NCBI GenBank assembly: GCA_027592275.1
Contig: JAQCKF010000007.1
Span: forward strand, 1 to 64,000
Length of the DNA: 64,000 nt
Direction of reading: 5' to 3'
From: Pseudomonadota bacterium
GTDB taxonomy: Bacteria > Pseudomonadota > Gammaproteobacteria > Pseudomonadales > Pseudohongiellaceae
Shown: one piece after another, positions 30,303 through 39,846 of the stretch
Layout of the letters: the number at the start of each line of letters is the position of its first letter
Position numbering within the stretch: the first letter of the stretch is position 1
Translations under genes and position numbers: made by a program
The notes under the pieces: model-generated
The model's input: only the letters and a program-made list of their open reading frames with translations
What the model was told of the DNA's origin: nothing
Databases searched by the model: none

Positions 30303-30617
30303 TTAATCTATGTCTTGACCGTTTGACTTAAAGACACGCTTCTTATCGCCGTCTTCAAGCACCTGAATACCAACGCGGTCTGCTTTGTTGGTCTCAGAAT
30401 TAAAAATAGCAACGTTCGAAATACTAAGCGCTGCCTCTTTCTCAACAATTCCACCAGCCTGACCGGCGTTAGGGTTTGGCTTAGTGTGACGTTTAACCAT
30501 ATTCACACCATGAACGATTACTCGATCAGTACCAACGAGACGGGAAATAGTTCCGCGTTTACCCTTGTCTTTGCCAGTGATTACTATCACTTCATCATCA
30601 CGTTTAAGTTTGCGCAT
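30303..30617 (-). CDS. rplX: 50S ribosomal protein L24
   Basis: A 104-residue protein beginning [20 protein letters not shown], the KOW motif of L24, which starts assembly of the large subunit. I chose the ATG at 30617, preceded by GGCAGGAA. The open frame runs 45 codons further upstream into the rplN end, but that part has no family support. Confidence 0.97.
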   Translation of the reverse strand: MRKLKRDDEVIVITGKDKGKRGTISRLVGTDRVIVHGVNMVKRHTKPNPNAGQAGGIVEKEAALSISNVAIFNSETNKADRVGIQVLEDGDKKRVFKSNGQDID

Positions 30618-30654
30618 TTCCTGCCTTGCCTCTCTAACTCTGTTCTTTTGACGC

Positions 30655-31023
30655 CTAAAGTACTTCTGGCGCCAATGAAATAATTCGCATAAATTTTTCT
30701 GTTCGCAGTTCTCTAGTAACTGGACCAAAAACACGAGTGCCGATTGGAGCATTTTGTGCGTTCAACAAAATCGCCGCGTTATCGTCGAAACGAATCTGTG
30801 AACCATCACCACGTCGAACACCTTTCTTGGTGCGTACGACCAACGCAGTCAATACCTGTCCCTTTTTTACCTTACCGCGCGGAATCGCTTCTTTGACGGT
30901 AACTTTTATCATGTCGCCAATGCGAGCGTAACGACGATGAGATCCGCCCAACACCTTAATACACATTACGCGTCTAGCGCCGCTGTTATCCGCGACATCT
31001 AAGTAAGACTGCACTTGAATCAT
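30655..31023 (-). CDS. rplN: 50S ribosomal protein L14
   Basis: A 122-residue protein that starts [20 protein letters not shown], the L14 signature. The ATG at 31023 has GGAG upstream. Twelve further in-frame codons lie upstream but belong to the rpsQ-rplN spacer. Confidence 0.97.
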   Translation of the reverse strand: MIQVQSYLDVADNSGARRVMCIKVLGGSHRRYARIGDMIKVTVKEAIPRGKVKKGQVLTALVVRTKKGVRRGDGSQIRFDDNAAILLNAQNAPIGTRVFGPVTRELRTEKFMRIISLAPEVL

Positions 31024-31079
31024 CGATTCACTCCAGTTGCATTCACTTGAAGAATGCAAACTCTTAATCTAAAGCTAAT

Positions 31080-31355
31080 TTAAACTTGCGCTGCCCGCTC
31101 GTCTATTGACACCAAAGACCAAGACTTTGTCTTGGACAGAGGACGCACTTCCTTAATCGTTACTTCGTCACCTGGCAAACAATCGTTGTTCGCATCATGC
31201 GCATGAATCTTGGTAGACCGTTTTATGATCTTTCCATATACCGGGTGTGTTACCCGACGCTCTACGAGCACAACGATGGACTTGTCCATCTTGTTGCTGA
31301 TTACCTTCCCAGAGGTCGTACGAGCAGTTTTCTCAATATTCTCAGTAGCCGACAT
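31080..31355 (-). CDS. rpsQ: 30S ribosomal protein S17
   Basis: A 91-residue protein with [20 protein letters not shown] and the [18 protein letters not shown] motif of S17. It lies 2 bases after rpmC. About seven extra N-terminal residues relative to E. coli precede the core. Confidence 0.97.
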   Translation of the reverse strand: MSATENIEKTARTTSGKVISNKMDKSIVVLVERRVTHPVYGKIIKRSTKIHAHDANNDCLPGDEVTIKEVRPLSKTKSWSLVSIDERAAQV

Positions 31356-31357
31356 AT

Positions 31358-31555
31358 CTATGATCCACTTCTCTGTTTTTCGGTGATAATTGTTTTCACG
31401 CGGGAAATATCCCTGCGCACAGCACCAATCAAGTGAACCTGATTCAACTGACCGGTACCATTCTTCATACGGTAGTTAAACTGATCCTTATGAAGATCCT
31501 GCAATTGTGTCTGCAGCTCTTCTACCGACTTTTCTCTCAACTCACTGGCTTTCAT
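31358..31555 (-). CDS. rpmC: 50S ribosomal protein L29
   Basis: A 65-residue helical protein starting [20 protein letters not shown], typical of L29, which sits at the peptide exit and helps bind trigger factor and SRP. Its start overlaps the stop of rplP by one base. Confidence 0.97.
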   Translation of the reverse strand: MKASELREKSVEELQTQLQDLHKDQFNYRMKNGTGQLNQVHLIGAVRRDISRVKTIITEKQRSGS

Positions 31556-31968
31556 TACATTACCGTCCGCTTTACGAAGGCTGTTTCGAAAGGCAATTTG
31601 GCGGCTGCCAAATCAAAGGCTTCTCGAGCCAGACTTTCGTCAACGCCTTCCATTTCAAACATAATTCTTCCTGGCTGAATCTGGGCTACCCAGTACTCAA
31701 CGTTACCCTTACCTTTACCCTGTCTAACTTCGAGAGGCTTCTGCGTAATAGGCTTGTCAGGGAATACCCGAATCCAAATCTTTCCGCCACGTTTTACGTG
31801 TCTAGTCATTGCTCGACGAGCAGCTTCGATCTGTCGTGCAGTCAATCGTCCACGTGATATGGCTTTCAAACCATAATCACCAAAATCTACGTTGCTGCCT
31901 CTATGTGAAAGACCACGATTGCGGCCCTTCATCATCTTGCGAAATTTTGTGCGCTTTGGTTGTAACAC
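31555..31968 (-). CDS. rplP: 50S ribosomal protein L16
   Basis: A 137-residue protein with [20 protein letters not shown] at the start and [20 protein letters not shown] in the centre. It organises the tRNA-binding region of the large subunit. It lies 6 bases after rpsC. Confidence 0.98.
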   Translation of the reverse strand: MLQPKRTKFRKMMKGRNRGLSHRGSNVDFGDYGLKAISRGRLTARQIEAARRAMTRHVKRGGKIWIRVFPDKPITQKPLEVRQGKGKGNVEYWVAQIQPGRIMFEMEGVDESLAREAFDLAAAKLPFETAFVKRTVM

Positions 31969-31974
31969 GTCTCT

Positions 31975-32661
31975 TTACCCTTGGTTCGCTTTAGCGGGAA
32001 CAGGAGCAGGAGTAGGAGTAATCGCCTCGTCCAGATCCATAACCTCACCTTTAAATATCCAAACTTTTACGCCAATCAAGCCATAAGTAGTGCTTGCTTC
32101 AGCAGTTCCATAATCGATATCCGCTCTTAGTGTGTGCAAAGGTACGCGACCTTCTCTATACCATTCAGAACGTGCAATATCAGCACCACCTAAACGACCA
32201 CCCACTTGAATTTTTATGCCTTGTGCGCCCTGGCGCATGGCATTCTGTACGGCACGCTTCATTGCGCGACGAAACATCACACGCCGCTCTAGCTGCGAAG
32301 CAACATCATCTGCAACTAATTGTGCGTCTAGGTCTGGCTTCCGTATTTCTTCGATATTGATCTGCACGGGAACACCCATCTTCGCAGTCAATGTATTGCG
32401 AAGTGATTCAACGTCTTCGCCTTTCTTACCAATCACGATACCCGGTCTAGCCGTGAAGATCGTAATCTTAGCTGTTTTTGCAGGACGCTCTATCTCAACT
32501 CTGGAAACGGACGCACTAGCTAATTTCTTCTTGATGAAATCTCTAACAGAAAGATCCACAAGCAAGTTAGCTGCGTATTCTTTTCCCTCGGCATACCACA
32601 CAGAAGTGTGCTTCTTGACTATACCAAGACGTATTCCAGTTGGATGTATTTTCTGACCCAT
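31975..32661 (-). CDS. rpsC: 30S ribosomal protein S3
   Basis: A 228-residue protein. It starts [20 protein letters not shown], has a KH domain with the [12 protein letters not shown] loop and a C-terminal [20 protein letters not shown] motif. It lies at the mRNA entry tunnel with S4 and S5. Confidence 0.98.
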   Translation of the reverse strand: MGQKIHPTGIRLGIVKKHTSVWYAEGKEYAANLLVDLSVRDFIKKKLASASVSRVEIERPAKTAKITIFTARPGIVIGKKGEDVESLRNTLTAKMGVPVQINIEEIRKPDLDAQLVADDVASQLERRVMFRRAMKRAVQNAMRQGAQGIKIQVGGRLGGADIARSEWYREGRVPLHTLRADIDYGTAEASTTYGLIGVKVWIFKGEVMDLDEAITPTPAPVPAKANQG

Positions 32662-32670
32662 CTGATACCC

Positions 32671-33003
32671 CTAGCTATCTGCGACTGTGATTGTAATGTG
32701 ACAAGAACGCTTGAGAATTCGATCAGCGCGACCCTTTGCTCTCGGCATAATGCGTTTCATTGTCATGCCCTCATCAACCATAATCGTTGATACTTTCAAT
32801 TCATCTACGTCAGCACCTTCGTTGTGCTCCGCATTGGCTATTGCCGAATTCAATACTTTCTTAATGATTGCAGCGCCTTTTTTAGGGCTGTAAGTCAAAA
32901 CCAACAAAGCCTCTTCGACAGCCTTGCCGCGTATTTGATCAGCTACAAGTCGCGCTTTTTGAGCGGAGAGACGTGCACCTTTTAATCTTGCTTGAACTTC
33001 CAT
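32671..33003 (-). CDS. rplV: 50S ribosomal protein L22
   Basis: A 110-residue protein with [20 protein letters not shown] and the tunnel hairpin [20 protein letters not shown]. It has the same length as E. coli L22 and starts 2 bases after the rpsS stop. Confidence 0.98.
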   Translation of the reverse strand: MEVQARLKGARLSAQKARLVADQIRGKAVEEALLVLTYSPKKGAAIIKKVLNSAIANAEHNEGADVDELKVSTIMVDEGMTMKRIMPRAKGRADRILKRSCHITITVADS

Positions 33004-33005
33004 AA

Positions 33006-33278
33006 TTATCGTGCCTTCTTATCAGCGTTATGACCGCGATAAGTGCGAGTTGTAGAGAACTCACCTAGCTTATGACCGACCATGTCTTCATTAATAGAGA
33101 CTGGTACATGCTGTCGCCCATTGTGGACGGCGATGGTCAAACCAATCATGTCCGGAGAAACCATTGAACGTCGTGACCAAGTCTTTATTGGACGCTTGTC
33201 GTTATTCTCTGATGCGGTCTGCACCTTCTTCATTAGATGAAGATCGATGAATGGGCCTTTTTTTAGCGAACGTGGCAC
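33006..33278 (-). CDS. rpsS: 30S ribosomal protein S19
   Basis: A 90-residue protein starting [20 protein letters not shown], with the C-terminal [19 protein letters not shown] of S19, a head protein next to S13. Confidence 0.98.
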   Translation of the reverse strand: MPRSLKKGPFIDLHLMKKVQTASENNDKRPIKTWSRRSMVSPDMIGLTIAVHNGRQHVPVSINEDMVGHKLGEFSTTRTYRGHNADKKAR

Positions 33279-33301
33279 TAGTGAATACCTCTACTGAAGC
33301 C

Positions 33302-34132
33302 TTAGCGGCTTGAATTTCTGCGACGAACAATCATGCTATCCGTGCGCTTGTTAGTTCTAGTTTTAAAACCCTTAGTCTTCGTTCCCCAAGGTGAAACTGG
33401 GTGACGACCACCGGAAGTTCTTCCTTCACCACCACCATGTGGGTGATCTACTGGGTTCATGGCAACACCACGAACTGTAGGTCTTACACCTCTCCAACGC
33501 TTAGCACCGGCTTTACCGAGTGAGCGTAGTGAATGCTCGGAGTTAGACACTTCACCCATAGTCGCGCGACAGTCACTCAACACCTTACGCATTTCGCCAG
33601 AGCGAAGACGAAGTGTTGCGTAGTTGCCTTCTCGTGCAACTAGCTGCAAAGAAGTGCCCGCGCTACGAGCAATTTGTGCACCCTTACCAGGCTTCAATTC
33701 GCAGCAATGAACCGTACTACCTAGCGGTATGTTTCTAAGCGGCAAACAATTGCCAACTTTGATGGCAGCATCATCACCAGACATAACCGAATCGCCAGTT
33801 TTAACTTTACCAGGCGCTATCATGTAGCGACGCTCACCATCGGCGTACAACAACAATGCGATATTAGCGGAGCGATTTGGATCGTATTCCAGACGCTCTA
33901 CCTTTGCTGCGATTCCGTCTTTATTTCTCTTGAAATCGATGATGCGATATCTTTGCTTGTGCCCACCGCCTATATGACGTGTGGTAATGCGACCCCTGTT
34001 ATTTCTGCCGCCAGTTCTTGACTTAGGCGCAGTAAGGGCAGCATAAGGTTCGCCCTTATGTAGATCGGGATGAACAACCTTGACGACAAAACGGCGTCCT
34101 GGTGAAGTAGGTTTACACTTAACCACTGGCAT
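33302..34132 (-). CDS. rplB: 50S ribosomal protein L2
   Basis: A 276-residue protein with the SH3-like core and the invariant loop [20 protein letters not shown], whose histidine lies near the peptidyl transferase centre. Length is near that of E. coli (273). Confidence 0.98.
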   Translation of the reverse strand: MPVVKCKPTSPGRRFVVKVVHPDLHKGEPYAALTAPKSRTGGRNNRGRITTRHIGGGHKQRYRIIDFKRNKDGIAAKVERLEYDPNRSANIALLLYADGERRYMIAPGKVKTGDSVMSGDDAAIKVGNCLPLRNIPLGSTVHCCELKPGKGAQIARSAGTSLQLVAREGNYATLRLRSGEMRKVLSDCRATMGEVSNSEHSLRSLGKAGAKRWRGVRPTVRGVAMNPVDHPHGGGEGRTSGGRHPVSPWGTKTKGFKTRTNKRTDSMIVRRRNSSR

Positions 34133-34150
34133 GACTTACCCCTTTATCCC

Positions 34151-34450
34151 TTAACCTATATCCGCAAAGTCAATTTCATGACCCGCTTCAAGTTTGACAT
34201 ACGCCTTCTTCCAATCTGAACGACGTCTAATTTTACCCTTCGGACCGCGCTTGGTCTTTCCTTTAACCACTAGCACCTGCAAGTCAGCAACGACAACATT
34301 AAATATTGTCTCTACAGCTGTCTTGATCTCTGACTTTGTAGCATCTGTCGTGACCTTGAACGCGTACTGGTTATTCAATTCACCCATAATGGTGGTCTTT
34401 TCAGATACGTGCGGTCCGAGAATTACTGAATAGATTCTTTCAATGTTCAT
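34151..34450 (-). CDS. rplW: 50S ribosomal protein L23
   Basis: A 99-residue protein with [20 protein letters not shown] and a basic loop [20 protein letters not shown]. It lies at the exit tunnel and is a dock for trigger factor. Its start overlaps the rplD stop by four bases. Confidence 0.97.
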   Translation of the reverse strand: MNIERIYSVILGPHVSEKTTIMGELNNQYAFKVTTDATKSEIKTAVETIFNVVVADLQVLVVKGKTKRGPKGKIRRRSDWKKAYVKLEAGHEIDFADIG

Positions 34451-35067
34451 GCCAACATCTCCTCTACTTTCTTCAATGCGGAGACAGTAATCAGCACATT
34501 CTCAAAGCCGATCAGGCTAACAGGATCGATACCAGCAACATCCAACGCATCAACCTTATGAAGGTTGCGAGCTGCGAGATACAGGTTCTTTTCTACTTCC
34601 TCGGAAATAATAAGGACATTATCTAATTCAAATTCTTTCAGTTTGTTAACGAGTTCCTGAGTCTTATGTGAACCCAGTTCAAATTCGTTAACCACGAACA
34701 GTCTGCCATTACGAATTAGCTCGGACAGAATGCACTGCATCGCACCGCGATACATTTTCTTATTGAGTTTTTTCGAGTGATCCGCAGGGCGTGCAGCAAA
34801 GGTGACACCGCCGCCGCGCCAGATTGGAGATCGGATGGTTCCGGCACGTGCTCGGCCGGTACCCTTTTGACGCCAAGGCTTACGACCGCCTCCGCGAACT
34901 TCAGAACGAGTTTTCTGCTTAACTGAACCCTGTCGGGCGCCAGCCATATAAGTCACAACAGTCTGATGGACCAAAGGCTCGTTATAGGCCTTGTCGAAAG
35001 ACTCGTCTGAGAGTGAAACTGTTTCTTTGCCCGTCTTCTTGCCGGGCAATGCAAGATTTAATTCCAT
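34447..35067 (-). CDS. rplD: 50S ribosomal protein L4
   Basis: A 206-residue protein with the extended tunnel loop [20 protein letters not shown]. In E. coli L4 also represses its own S10 operon through the mRNA leader; a leader hairpin upstream of rpsJ is present here, but whether L4 uses it is unknown. Confidence 0.98.
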   Translation of the reverse strand: MELNLALPGKKTGKETVSLSDESFDKAYNEPLVHQTVVTYMAGARQGSVKQKTRSEVRGGGRKPWRQKGTGRARAGTIRSPIWRGGGVTFAARPADHSKKLNKKMYRGAMQCILSELIRNGRLFVVNEFELGSHKTQELVNKLKEFELDNVLIISEEVEKNLYLAARNLHKVDALDVAGIDPVSLIGFENVLITVSALKKVEEMLA

Positions 35068-35070
35068 TGC

Positions 35071-35721
35071 TTACCCCTTGGCCTTATTCTTAGTCTTGAC
35101 GGCTGGACGAACGATTACATTTGATCCAGTGGCGCCTGGAACAGCACCCTTAATAAGAAGAAGATTATTTTCAATATCAACTCTTATTACTTCTAGCGAC
35201 TGGGTTGTGTGTCTAACGTTACCCATTTGACCCGCCATTTTCTTTCCCTTCCATACTCGACCAGGTGTCTGACACTGACCAATAGAGCCAGGTGCACGGT
35301 GAGATAGAGAGTTACCGTGGGTGGCGTCCTGCATTTGAAAATTATGTCGCTTAACGCCGCCCTGAAAACCTTTACCTTTCGAAGTGCCAGTTACATCTAC
35401 CATTTGGCCAACTTCAAACTGGTCAACCTTAATCTCGCTTCCCGTCTCGATCTCAGCTGTGTCTGTTGTACGGAATTCCCAAAGACCTGAACCGGCCTCA
35501 CAGCTCGCCTTGGCGAAATGACCCGCCATACCTTTCGATACGCGTGAAGATCGACGCGATCCAGTAGTAACCTGAATAGCACTATAACCATCAATATCTG
35601 GAGTCTTAACTTGCGTGACCCGGTTTGGCTGAACTTCCACAACCGTAACGGGCACAGATGTGCCTTCTTCAGTGAAAATGCGGGTCATACCGCTTTTCAG
35701 ACCGACTAATCCAATCGACAT
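35071..35721 (-). CDS. rplC: 50S ribosomal protein L3
   Basis: A 216-residue protein with [20 protein letters not shown] at the start and the loop [20 protein letters not shown] that reaches the peptidyl transferase centre. I chose the ATG at 35721 (GAGG 10 bases upstream) over an in-frame start five codons earlier. The gap to rpsJ is unusually long and contains a terminator-like hairpin. Confidence 0.97.
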   Translation of the reverse strand: MSIGLVGLKSGMTRIFTEEGTSVPVTVVEVQPNRVTQVKTPDIDGYSAIQVTTGSRRSSRVSKGMAGHFAKASCEAGSGLWEFRTTDTAEIETGSEIKVDQFEVGQMVDVTGTSKGKGFQGGVKRHNFQMQDATHGNSLSHRAPGSIGQCQTPGRVWKGKKMAGQMGNVRHTTQSLEVIRVDIENNLLLIKGAVPGATGSNVIVRPAVKTKNKAKG

Positions 35722-35826
35722 TTTATTAAACCTCATCGTGCAAGGGGCTAAAACCCGCTATGGCCGCTGATGCGTTACACTATGTTCACCACCGCAGGGG
35801 TAGCTAATAGTTCAGTGCGCCAAATC

Positions 35827-35864
35827 TTTTAAAAAAGGGCAAAGAGGACTGAATGCTCTTTGCC
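35827..35864 (-). terminator. Intrinsic terminator or attenuator between rpsJ and rplC
   Basis: On the minus strand a 9-bp stem GGCAAAGAG / CTCTTTGCC with a 9-base loop is followed directly by CTTTTTT. It begins 23 bases after the rpsJ stop and has the form of a rho-independent terminator inside the S10 operon. Confidence 0.7.
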
Positions 35865-35887
35865 TGGTTATGTTCTACTCAGACTGG

Positions 35888-36199
35888 TTAACCCAGACTA
35901 ATTTGTACTTCCACACCTGCCGCAAGGTCTAGCTTCATCAGGGCATCAACTGTCTTCTCAGTTGGCACGACGATATCTAGCAGTCGCTTGTGAGTGCGAA
36001 TTTCATACTGATCTCGGGCATCTTTGTTTACGTGAGGCGAAGTCAATATAGTAAATCTTTCTTTATTTGTTGGCAGTGGGATAGGTCCGCGGACCTGAGC
36101 GCCAGTGCGACGTGCAGTATCAACAATTTCTTGGGTAGATTGATCAATCAGGCGATGATCGAAGGCCTTAAGGCGGATTCTAATTCGCTGATTTTGCAT
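35888..36199 (-). CDS. rpsJ: 30S ribosomal protein S10
   Basis: A 103-residue protein (same as E. coli) with [20 protein letters not shown] and [20 protein letters not shown]. Besides its place in the head of the small subunit, S10 (NusE) takes part in antitermination. It is the first gene of the superoperon, downstream of a near-consensus promoter. Confidence 0.98.
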   Translation of the reverse strand: MQNQRIRIRLKAFDHRLIDQSTQEIVDTARRTGAQVRGPIPLPTNKERFTILTSPHVNKDARDQYEIRTHKRLLDIVVPTEKTVDALMKLDLAAGVEVQISLG

Positions 36200-36254
36200 C
36201 TACTTCGAGCTCCAAAAAATTCTTTAAAATTAATAAGTTACTGACCGTTTCCCG

Positions 36255-36278
36255 TTTGGCTTTTAATTAATAGCCAAA
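36255..36278 (-). other. Leader hairpin upstream of rpsJ
   Basis: A 7-bp stem TTTGGCT / AGCCAAA with a 10-base A/T loop lies between the predicted promoter and rpsJ, inside the ~85-base untranslated leader. Its role is unknown; it could stabilise the transcript or serve control by a ribosomal protein. Confidence 0.45.
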
Positions 36279-36290
36279 TGAGGGATGCGA

Positions 36291-36319
36291 ATCTTAAGGT
36301 TTTGACCCTATCCTGTCAA
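36291..36319 (-). promoter_or_regulatory. Predicted sigma-70 promoter of the S10 operon
   Basis: Reading the minus strand: TTGACA (complement of 36314-36319), a 17-base spacer, then TAAGAT (complement of 36291-36296). The -35 is perfect and the -10 matches at four of six positions. The remaining part of the 411-base gap between rpsJ and tuf (36320-36558) shows no gene; the tuf terminator fills 36559-36590. Confidence 0.75.
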
Positions 36320-36558
36320 GGGATAACCGTCTGAAAGCCGCTTTTTCTCTGACTTTCCGGGAGAATGAGCCTACCGCCGATACTTAACCTTTAGAAACTT
36401 GAGGCGCTGCCTCCCCTCCTACCCATTTAGGAAGAATGACTAGCCACCGACCAGCATTAAAAACTTACCAAGCTGCTCAAAACTTACGAATATAGTGGCT
36501 TTTATTGCTTCATGGAATTTAGCTTGAAACCTAGCCGGGAAATTCCCTTAAATACGAC

Positions 36559-36590
36559 AAAGCCAGCAATCCTCTCAGATTGCTGGCTTT
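36559..36590 (-). terminator. Terminator of the tRNA-tuf transcript
   Basis: A 13-bp perfect stem AAAGCCAGCAATC / GATTGCTGGCTTT with a 6-base loop, 21 bases after the tuf stop on the minus strand. The T-tract after it is broken (TTTGTCGTATTT). It separates tuf from the S10 operon. Confidence 0.8.
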
Positions 36591-36610
36591 GACTGAACGC
36601 TGTATCGAAA

Positions 36611-37804
36611 TTATTCGATGATCTTAGCTACAACGCCCGCGCCTACTGTACGACCACCCTCGCGGATAGCAAAACGTAGACCGTCATCCATCGCGATCGG
36701 GGCAATCAAAGTCACAACCATGTTCACGTTGTCACCAGGCATTACCATCTCAACGCCTTCTGGCAGCTCACAAGCACCTGTCACGTCCGTTGTACGGAAG
36801 TAAAACTGTGGTCGATAGCCTTTAAAGAATGGCGTATGACGGCCACCCTCATCCTTATTCAGGATATACACCTCAGCCTCGAACGTAGTATGAGGCGTTA
36901 CAGATCCGGGCTTGCCCAGTACCTGACCGCGCTCAACGTCTTCACGCTTAGTACCACGCAGCAGAACTCCTACGTTCTCGCCTGCACGGCCTTCGTCCAA
37001 CAGCTTACGGAACATCTCAACACCCGTACAAACTGTCTTCTGTGTGTCTTTAATACCAACGATGTCTAGCTCGTCGCCAACATTTACAATGCCGCGCTCG
37101 ATTCGACCTGTTACAACAGTACCGCGACCGGAGATTGAGAATACGTCTTCGATTGGCATCAAGAATGGCTTCTCAACGTCACGAACCGGATCAGGGATGT
37201 AGCTGTCTAGAGTCTCAACCAACTTCTGTACCGCAGGCATGCCGATATCAGAGGTGTCGCCTTCAAGAGCCTTAAGAGCAGAACCAACAATAATAGGCGT
37301 GTCGTCGCCTGGGAATTCGTATTGATCCAATAACTCACGGATCTCCATCTCTACCAATTCAATCAATTCTTCGTCATCAACCATGTCCGCTTTGTTCATG
37401 AACACAACAATGTAAGGAACGCCTACCTGAAGTGCCAACAGGATGTGCTCACGGGTCTGTGGCATTGGGCCGTCTGCAGCGGAACAAACCAAAATAGCGC
37501 CGTCCATCTGAGCAGCACCGGTGATCATGTTCTTCACATAATCCGCGTGACCTGGACAGTCAACATGAGCATAGTGACGATTAGGCGAATCGTATTCAAC
37601 ATGCGAGGTATTAATAGTAATACCGCGCTCTCTTTCTTCAGGCGCATTATCTATCTGCGCAAAATCACGTACTTCGCCTCCGCCCCATAGCTCAAAACAG
37701 ACCTTAGTCAAAGCCGCTGTTAACGTCGTCTTACCATGGTCAACGTGACCAATTGTACCTACGTTAACGTGTAATTTATTTCGTTCGAATTTTTGCTTCG
37801 CCAT
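36611..37804 (-). CDS. tuf: Elongation factor Tu
   Basis: A 397-residue GTPase with P-loop GHVDHGKTT, the [16 protein letters not shown] switch region and NKAD guanine motif. It delivers aminoacyl-tRNA to the ribosome. It follows tRNA-Tyr, tRNA-Gly and tRNA-Thr as tufB does in E. coli, but downstream it meets rpsJ as tufA does, so it carries the flanks of both loci. Around 150 bases separate it from tRNA-Thr. Confidence 0.98.
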   Translation of the reverse strand: MAKQKFERNKLHVNVGTIGHVDHGKTTLTAALTKVCFELWGGGEVRDFAQIDNAPEERERGITINTSHVEYDSPNRHYAHVDCPGHADYVKNMITGAAQMDGAILVCSAADGPMPQTREHILLALQVGVPYIVVFMNKADMVDDEELIELVEMEIRELLDQYEFPGDDTPIIVGSALKALEGDTSDIGMPAVQKLVETLDSYIPDPVRDVEKPFLMPIEDVFSISGRGTVVTGRIERGIVNVGDELDIVGIKDTQKTVCTGVEMFRKLLDEGRAGENVGVLLRGTKREDVERGQVLGKPGSVTPHTTFEAEVYILNKDEGGRHTPFFKGYRPQFYFRTTDVTGACELPEGVEMVMPGDNVNMVVTLIAPIAMDDGLRFAIREGGRTVGAGVVAKIIE

Positions 37805-37955
37805 CTTCGACTGCTCCTATCTATTCTAAGCGTCATCAATTAATTTTGAATCAGGTTCCGCTTTTATATTCAGAATCACTATAAAGAAACACTACCTGCT
37901 TCCGATCTATTTAAACTGTATACCTAAACTGTCTTACCTTTGCCCACCAAAAGAA

Positions 37956-38031
37956 TGGTGCTCACACTCGGAGTTGAACCGAGGACCTCTTCATTACCAA
38001 TGAAGTGCTCTACCGCCTGAGCTATGCGAGC
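37956..38031 (-). tRNA. thrT: tRNA-Thr (anticodon GGT)
   Basis: A 76-nt cloverleaf with encoded CCA. The acceptor stem pairs GCTCGCA with TGTGAGC. The anticodon arm CTTCA-TTGGTAA-TGAAG gives GGT, and the T arm contains GGTTCAACTCC. It is the tRNA immediately before tuf, as thrT is in E. coli. Confidence 0.95.
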
Positions 38032-38153
38032 CGCACATTAGTAATCTCAGCCCCTGCCCTGCACCGGCACTAGTGTCGGCTTCCTCATGCATTGATCAGG
38101 CTACTCAAGCAGCTTGATCGTCTTGCTAAATGTTCCAACTTTTTAGCTAAAAT

Positions 38154-38227
38154 TGGAGCGGGTAGCGGGGATCGAACCCGCGTATCCAGCTTGGAAGGCT
38201 GGGGTTCTACCGCTGAACTATACCCGC
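38154..38227 (-). tRNA. glyT: tRNA-Gly (anticodon TCC)
   Basis: A 74-nt cloverleaf with encoded CCA. The acceptor stem pairs GCGGGTA with TACCCGC. The anticodon arm CCAGC-CTTCCAA-GCTGG gives TCC. It lies in the middle of the Tyr-Gly-Thr tRNA cluster. Confidence 0.95.
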
Positions 38228-38260
38228 CTACAAAATCTACTCCGCTAACTAGCTATGAGT

Positions 38261-38344
38261 TGGTGGAGGGGGGTGGATTTGAACCACCGAAGCTTGCGCG
38301 TCAGATTTACAGTCTGATCCCTTTGGCCACTCGGGAACCCCTCC
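38261..38344 (-). tRNA. tyrU: tRNA-Tyr (anticodon GTA)
   Basis: An 84-nt class II tRNA with a long variable arm and encoded CCA. The acceptor stem pairs GGAGGGG with the 3' CCCCTCC-side strand and the anticodon loop CTGTAAA gives GTA. It is the first tRNA of the cluster; the tRNA-Thr(TGT) that precedes it in E. coli is absent. Confidence 0.95.
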
Positions 38345-38398
38345 AACATGAACTTCCAAGGGCTAAAATCCTCGGCACTCTCACTCAGGAGCGGCATT

Positions 38399-39076
38399 TT
38401 ATGGGAATTGACTCCCTTGTGCAATCGTTTCACAGAGATTTTCTGTAATGATCAAATTGGGCCGACCTGCCGTCAAATCTGGCCATGCGGGGTTTTCCAA
38501 GACATATTGCTCCAGCACTTGCAGCTGAACTTGAATTTCGCCAGTAGAACGCGGAATTTCTTCTATCTGGGGAGCATAACCCAGCCCCTGAACCCCATTG
38601 CGCGCGACCTGCGCATCACCAAGCTCTGAGAAAACACCGAGCGCGATCCCGTTCTCCAACAATCCACGGGTGATTAGGTAGATTTCACTCTCCATATCAG
38701 CCGCTATAAGGCCCTCACTCAAGCCATCTAGGGTAATAGTTGCGATCCCGCGCGAGGACGCCGGAGGTATAAAAACTCGATATTGTGAGCTCAACGGGTC
38801 GCCACGAAGAACCACATTGGAAGCAAAAGCAGCCTCGCCCATCTCCGCAATCAAGCTGGAGGCATCATCTATAGTGCTGAAACTCCCTATTGTGAAGCAA
38901 TTCAGTGCAGGCTGAGCCGCGAGCTGCGCCTCATATTCACTGACCAGAGTTAAGCCACTATTGAGCAGAAACCTGGGAGTACTCTTTACCGATGGCGCGA
39001 TGGGCTCTGCCGCATAGCGAACCCAAGAGAAGTAGCCGATATTGGCCAATAGGAGGAAAATCGTTATATAACGCAT
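38399..39076 (-). CDS. Membrane-anchored SPOR-like protein
   Basis: A 225-residue protein with one N-terminal hydrophobic anchor (YITIFLLLANIGYFSWV). The central region NCFTIGSFSTIDDASSLIAE, followed by YRVFIPPASSRG, resembles the first half of a SPOR (peptidoglycan-binding) domain. It lies 3 bases after coaX, the place where Pseudomonas-type genomes carry a SPOR-domain gene. It is probably exported and anchored, with an envelope role; direct function is unknown. Confidence 0.65.
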   Translation of the reverse strand: MRYITIFLLLANIGYFSWVRYAAEPIAPSVKSTPRFLLNSGLTLVSEYEAQLAAQPALNCFTIGSFSTIDDASSLIAEMGEAAFASNVVLRGDPLSSQYRVFIPPASSRGIATITLDGLSEGLIAADMESEIYLITRGLLENGIALGVFSELGDAQVARNGVQGLGYAPQIEEIPRSTGEIQVQLQVLEQYVLENPAWPDLTAGRPNLIITENLCETIAQGSQFP

Positions 39077-39079
39077 GGC

Positions 39080-39832
39080 CTAACCCCTTCCTAGATTGCT
39101 GCCAGGGTGTGGACAAGCGACATCGAGACCATCAAACACAAGAGAAGTGACAATTTCACTGCGATTGAGACCTGCTAAGCCATGCAGCAATTCAGCATCT
39201 CCACCTGTAAAGTAAATTTCAGCATCACCCGCCCTACGTAAAGACGCGCTCTGCTGCTTTATTGTTGCCAGCAACGCTGTCACAGTTCCATTAAATACGG
39301 CCTCATCCGTTGAATGACCCAAACTTTCGGAATACGCGGAATAATTGTCGCTAAGCCGAATGGCCGTGTTTGATTCCAAGCTGCGGTGCATCAATCTTAA
39401 GCCCGGGATAATATGACCGCCCAAATGCAGCCCCTGCGCATCGACCACATCGATAGTAAGCGCGGTACCACTATCTATAACCATGCAGGCGCCGCCTGCC
39501 CTGCGATAAGCGGCAAGCATAGCTAGCCACCTATCTATACCGAGTCGGCTGACATCCGCATACTGATTGGTCACTCCCCCGCAGCTTTGGGTTACGCTCG
39601 CCTGCACTAGAGCTACTGAGTGCTTTGCTCGAACCCAATCTTCTAGCCTCTTATTTACATCACCGCCGCGCACACTGCACATACGCGCAAAGGTTATTGC
39701 TGTGTCTAGCTCTGTGACTCGCTGCAACTCATCAAATCCGGGCACATGGCCTGCCTTGACCACCGCCAAGTCGCCCGCTGCAAGCAGTCGCCATTTGATC
39801 CGTGAATTGCCTACATCAAGCTCTAATATCAT
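39080..39832 (-). CDS. coaX: Type III pantothenate kinase
   Basis: A 250-residue ASKHA-fold kinase that makes 4'-phosphopantothenate, the first step of coenzyme A synthesis. The start MILELDVGNSRIKWRLL carries the phosphate-1 motif, and MVIDSGTALTIDVV and HLGGHIIPGLRLM are the other family motifs. I chose the ATG at 39832, since the family starts at this motif; the longer frame overlaps birA. It is translated 14 bases after birA, which is its usual partner. Confidence 0.93.
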   Translation of the reverse strand: MILELDVGNSRIKWRLLAAGDLAVVKAGHVPGFDELQRVTELDTAITFARMCSVRGGDVNKRLEDWVRAKHSVALVQASVTQSCGGVTNQYADVSRLGIDRWLAMLAAYRRAGGACMVIDSGTALTIDVVDAQGLHLGGHIIPGLRLMHRSLESNTAIRLSDNYSAYSESLGHSTDEAVFNGTVTALLATIKQQSASLRRAGDAEIYFTGGDAELLHGLAGLNRSEIVTSLVFDGLDVACPHPGSNLGRG

Positions 39833-39846
39833 GTGCTGATTAATAC

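Noticed and set aside
36320..36558. A small gene in the tuf-rpsJ gap
   Set aside because: No frame has a plausible start, ribosome-binding site and coding character; the region is best read as upstream promoter DNA.
38032..38153. A fourth tRNA gene between tRNA-Thr and tRNA-Gly
   Set aside because: No cloverleaf or CCA end could be folded in this spacer; only the three tRNAs are supported.
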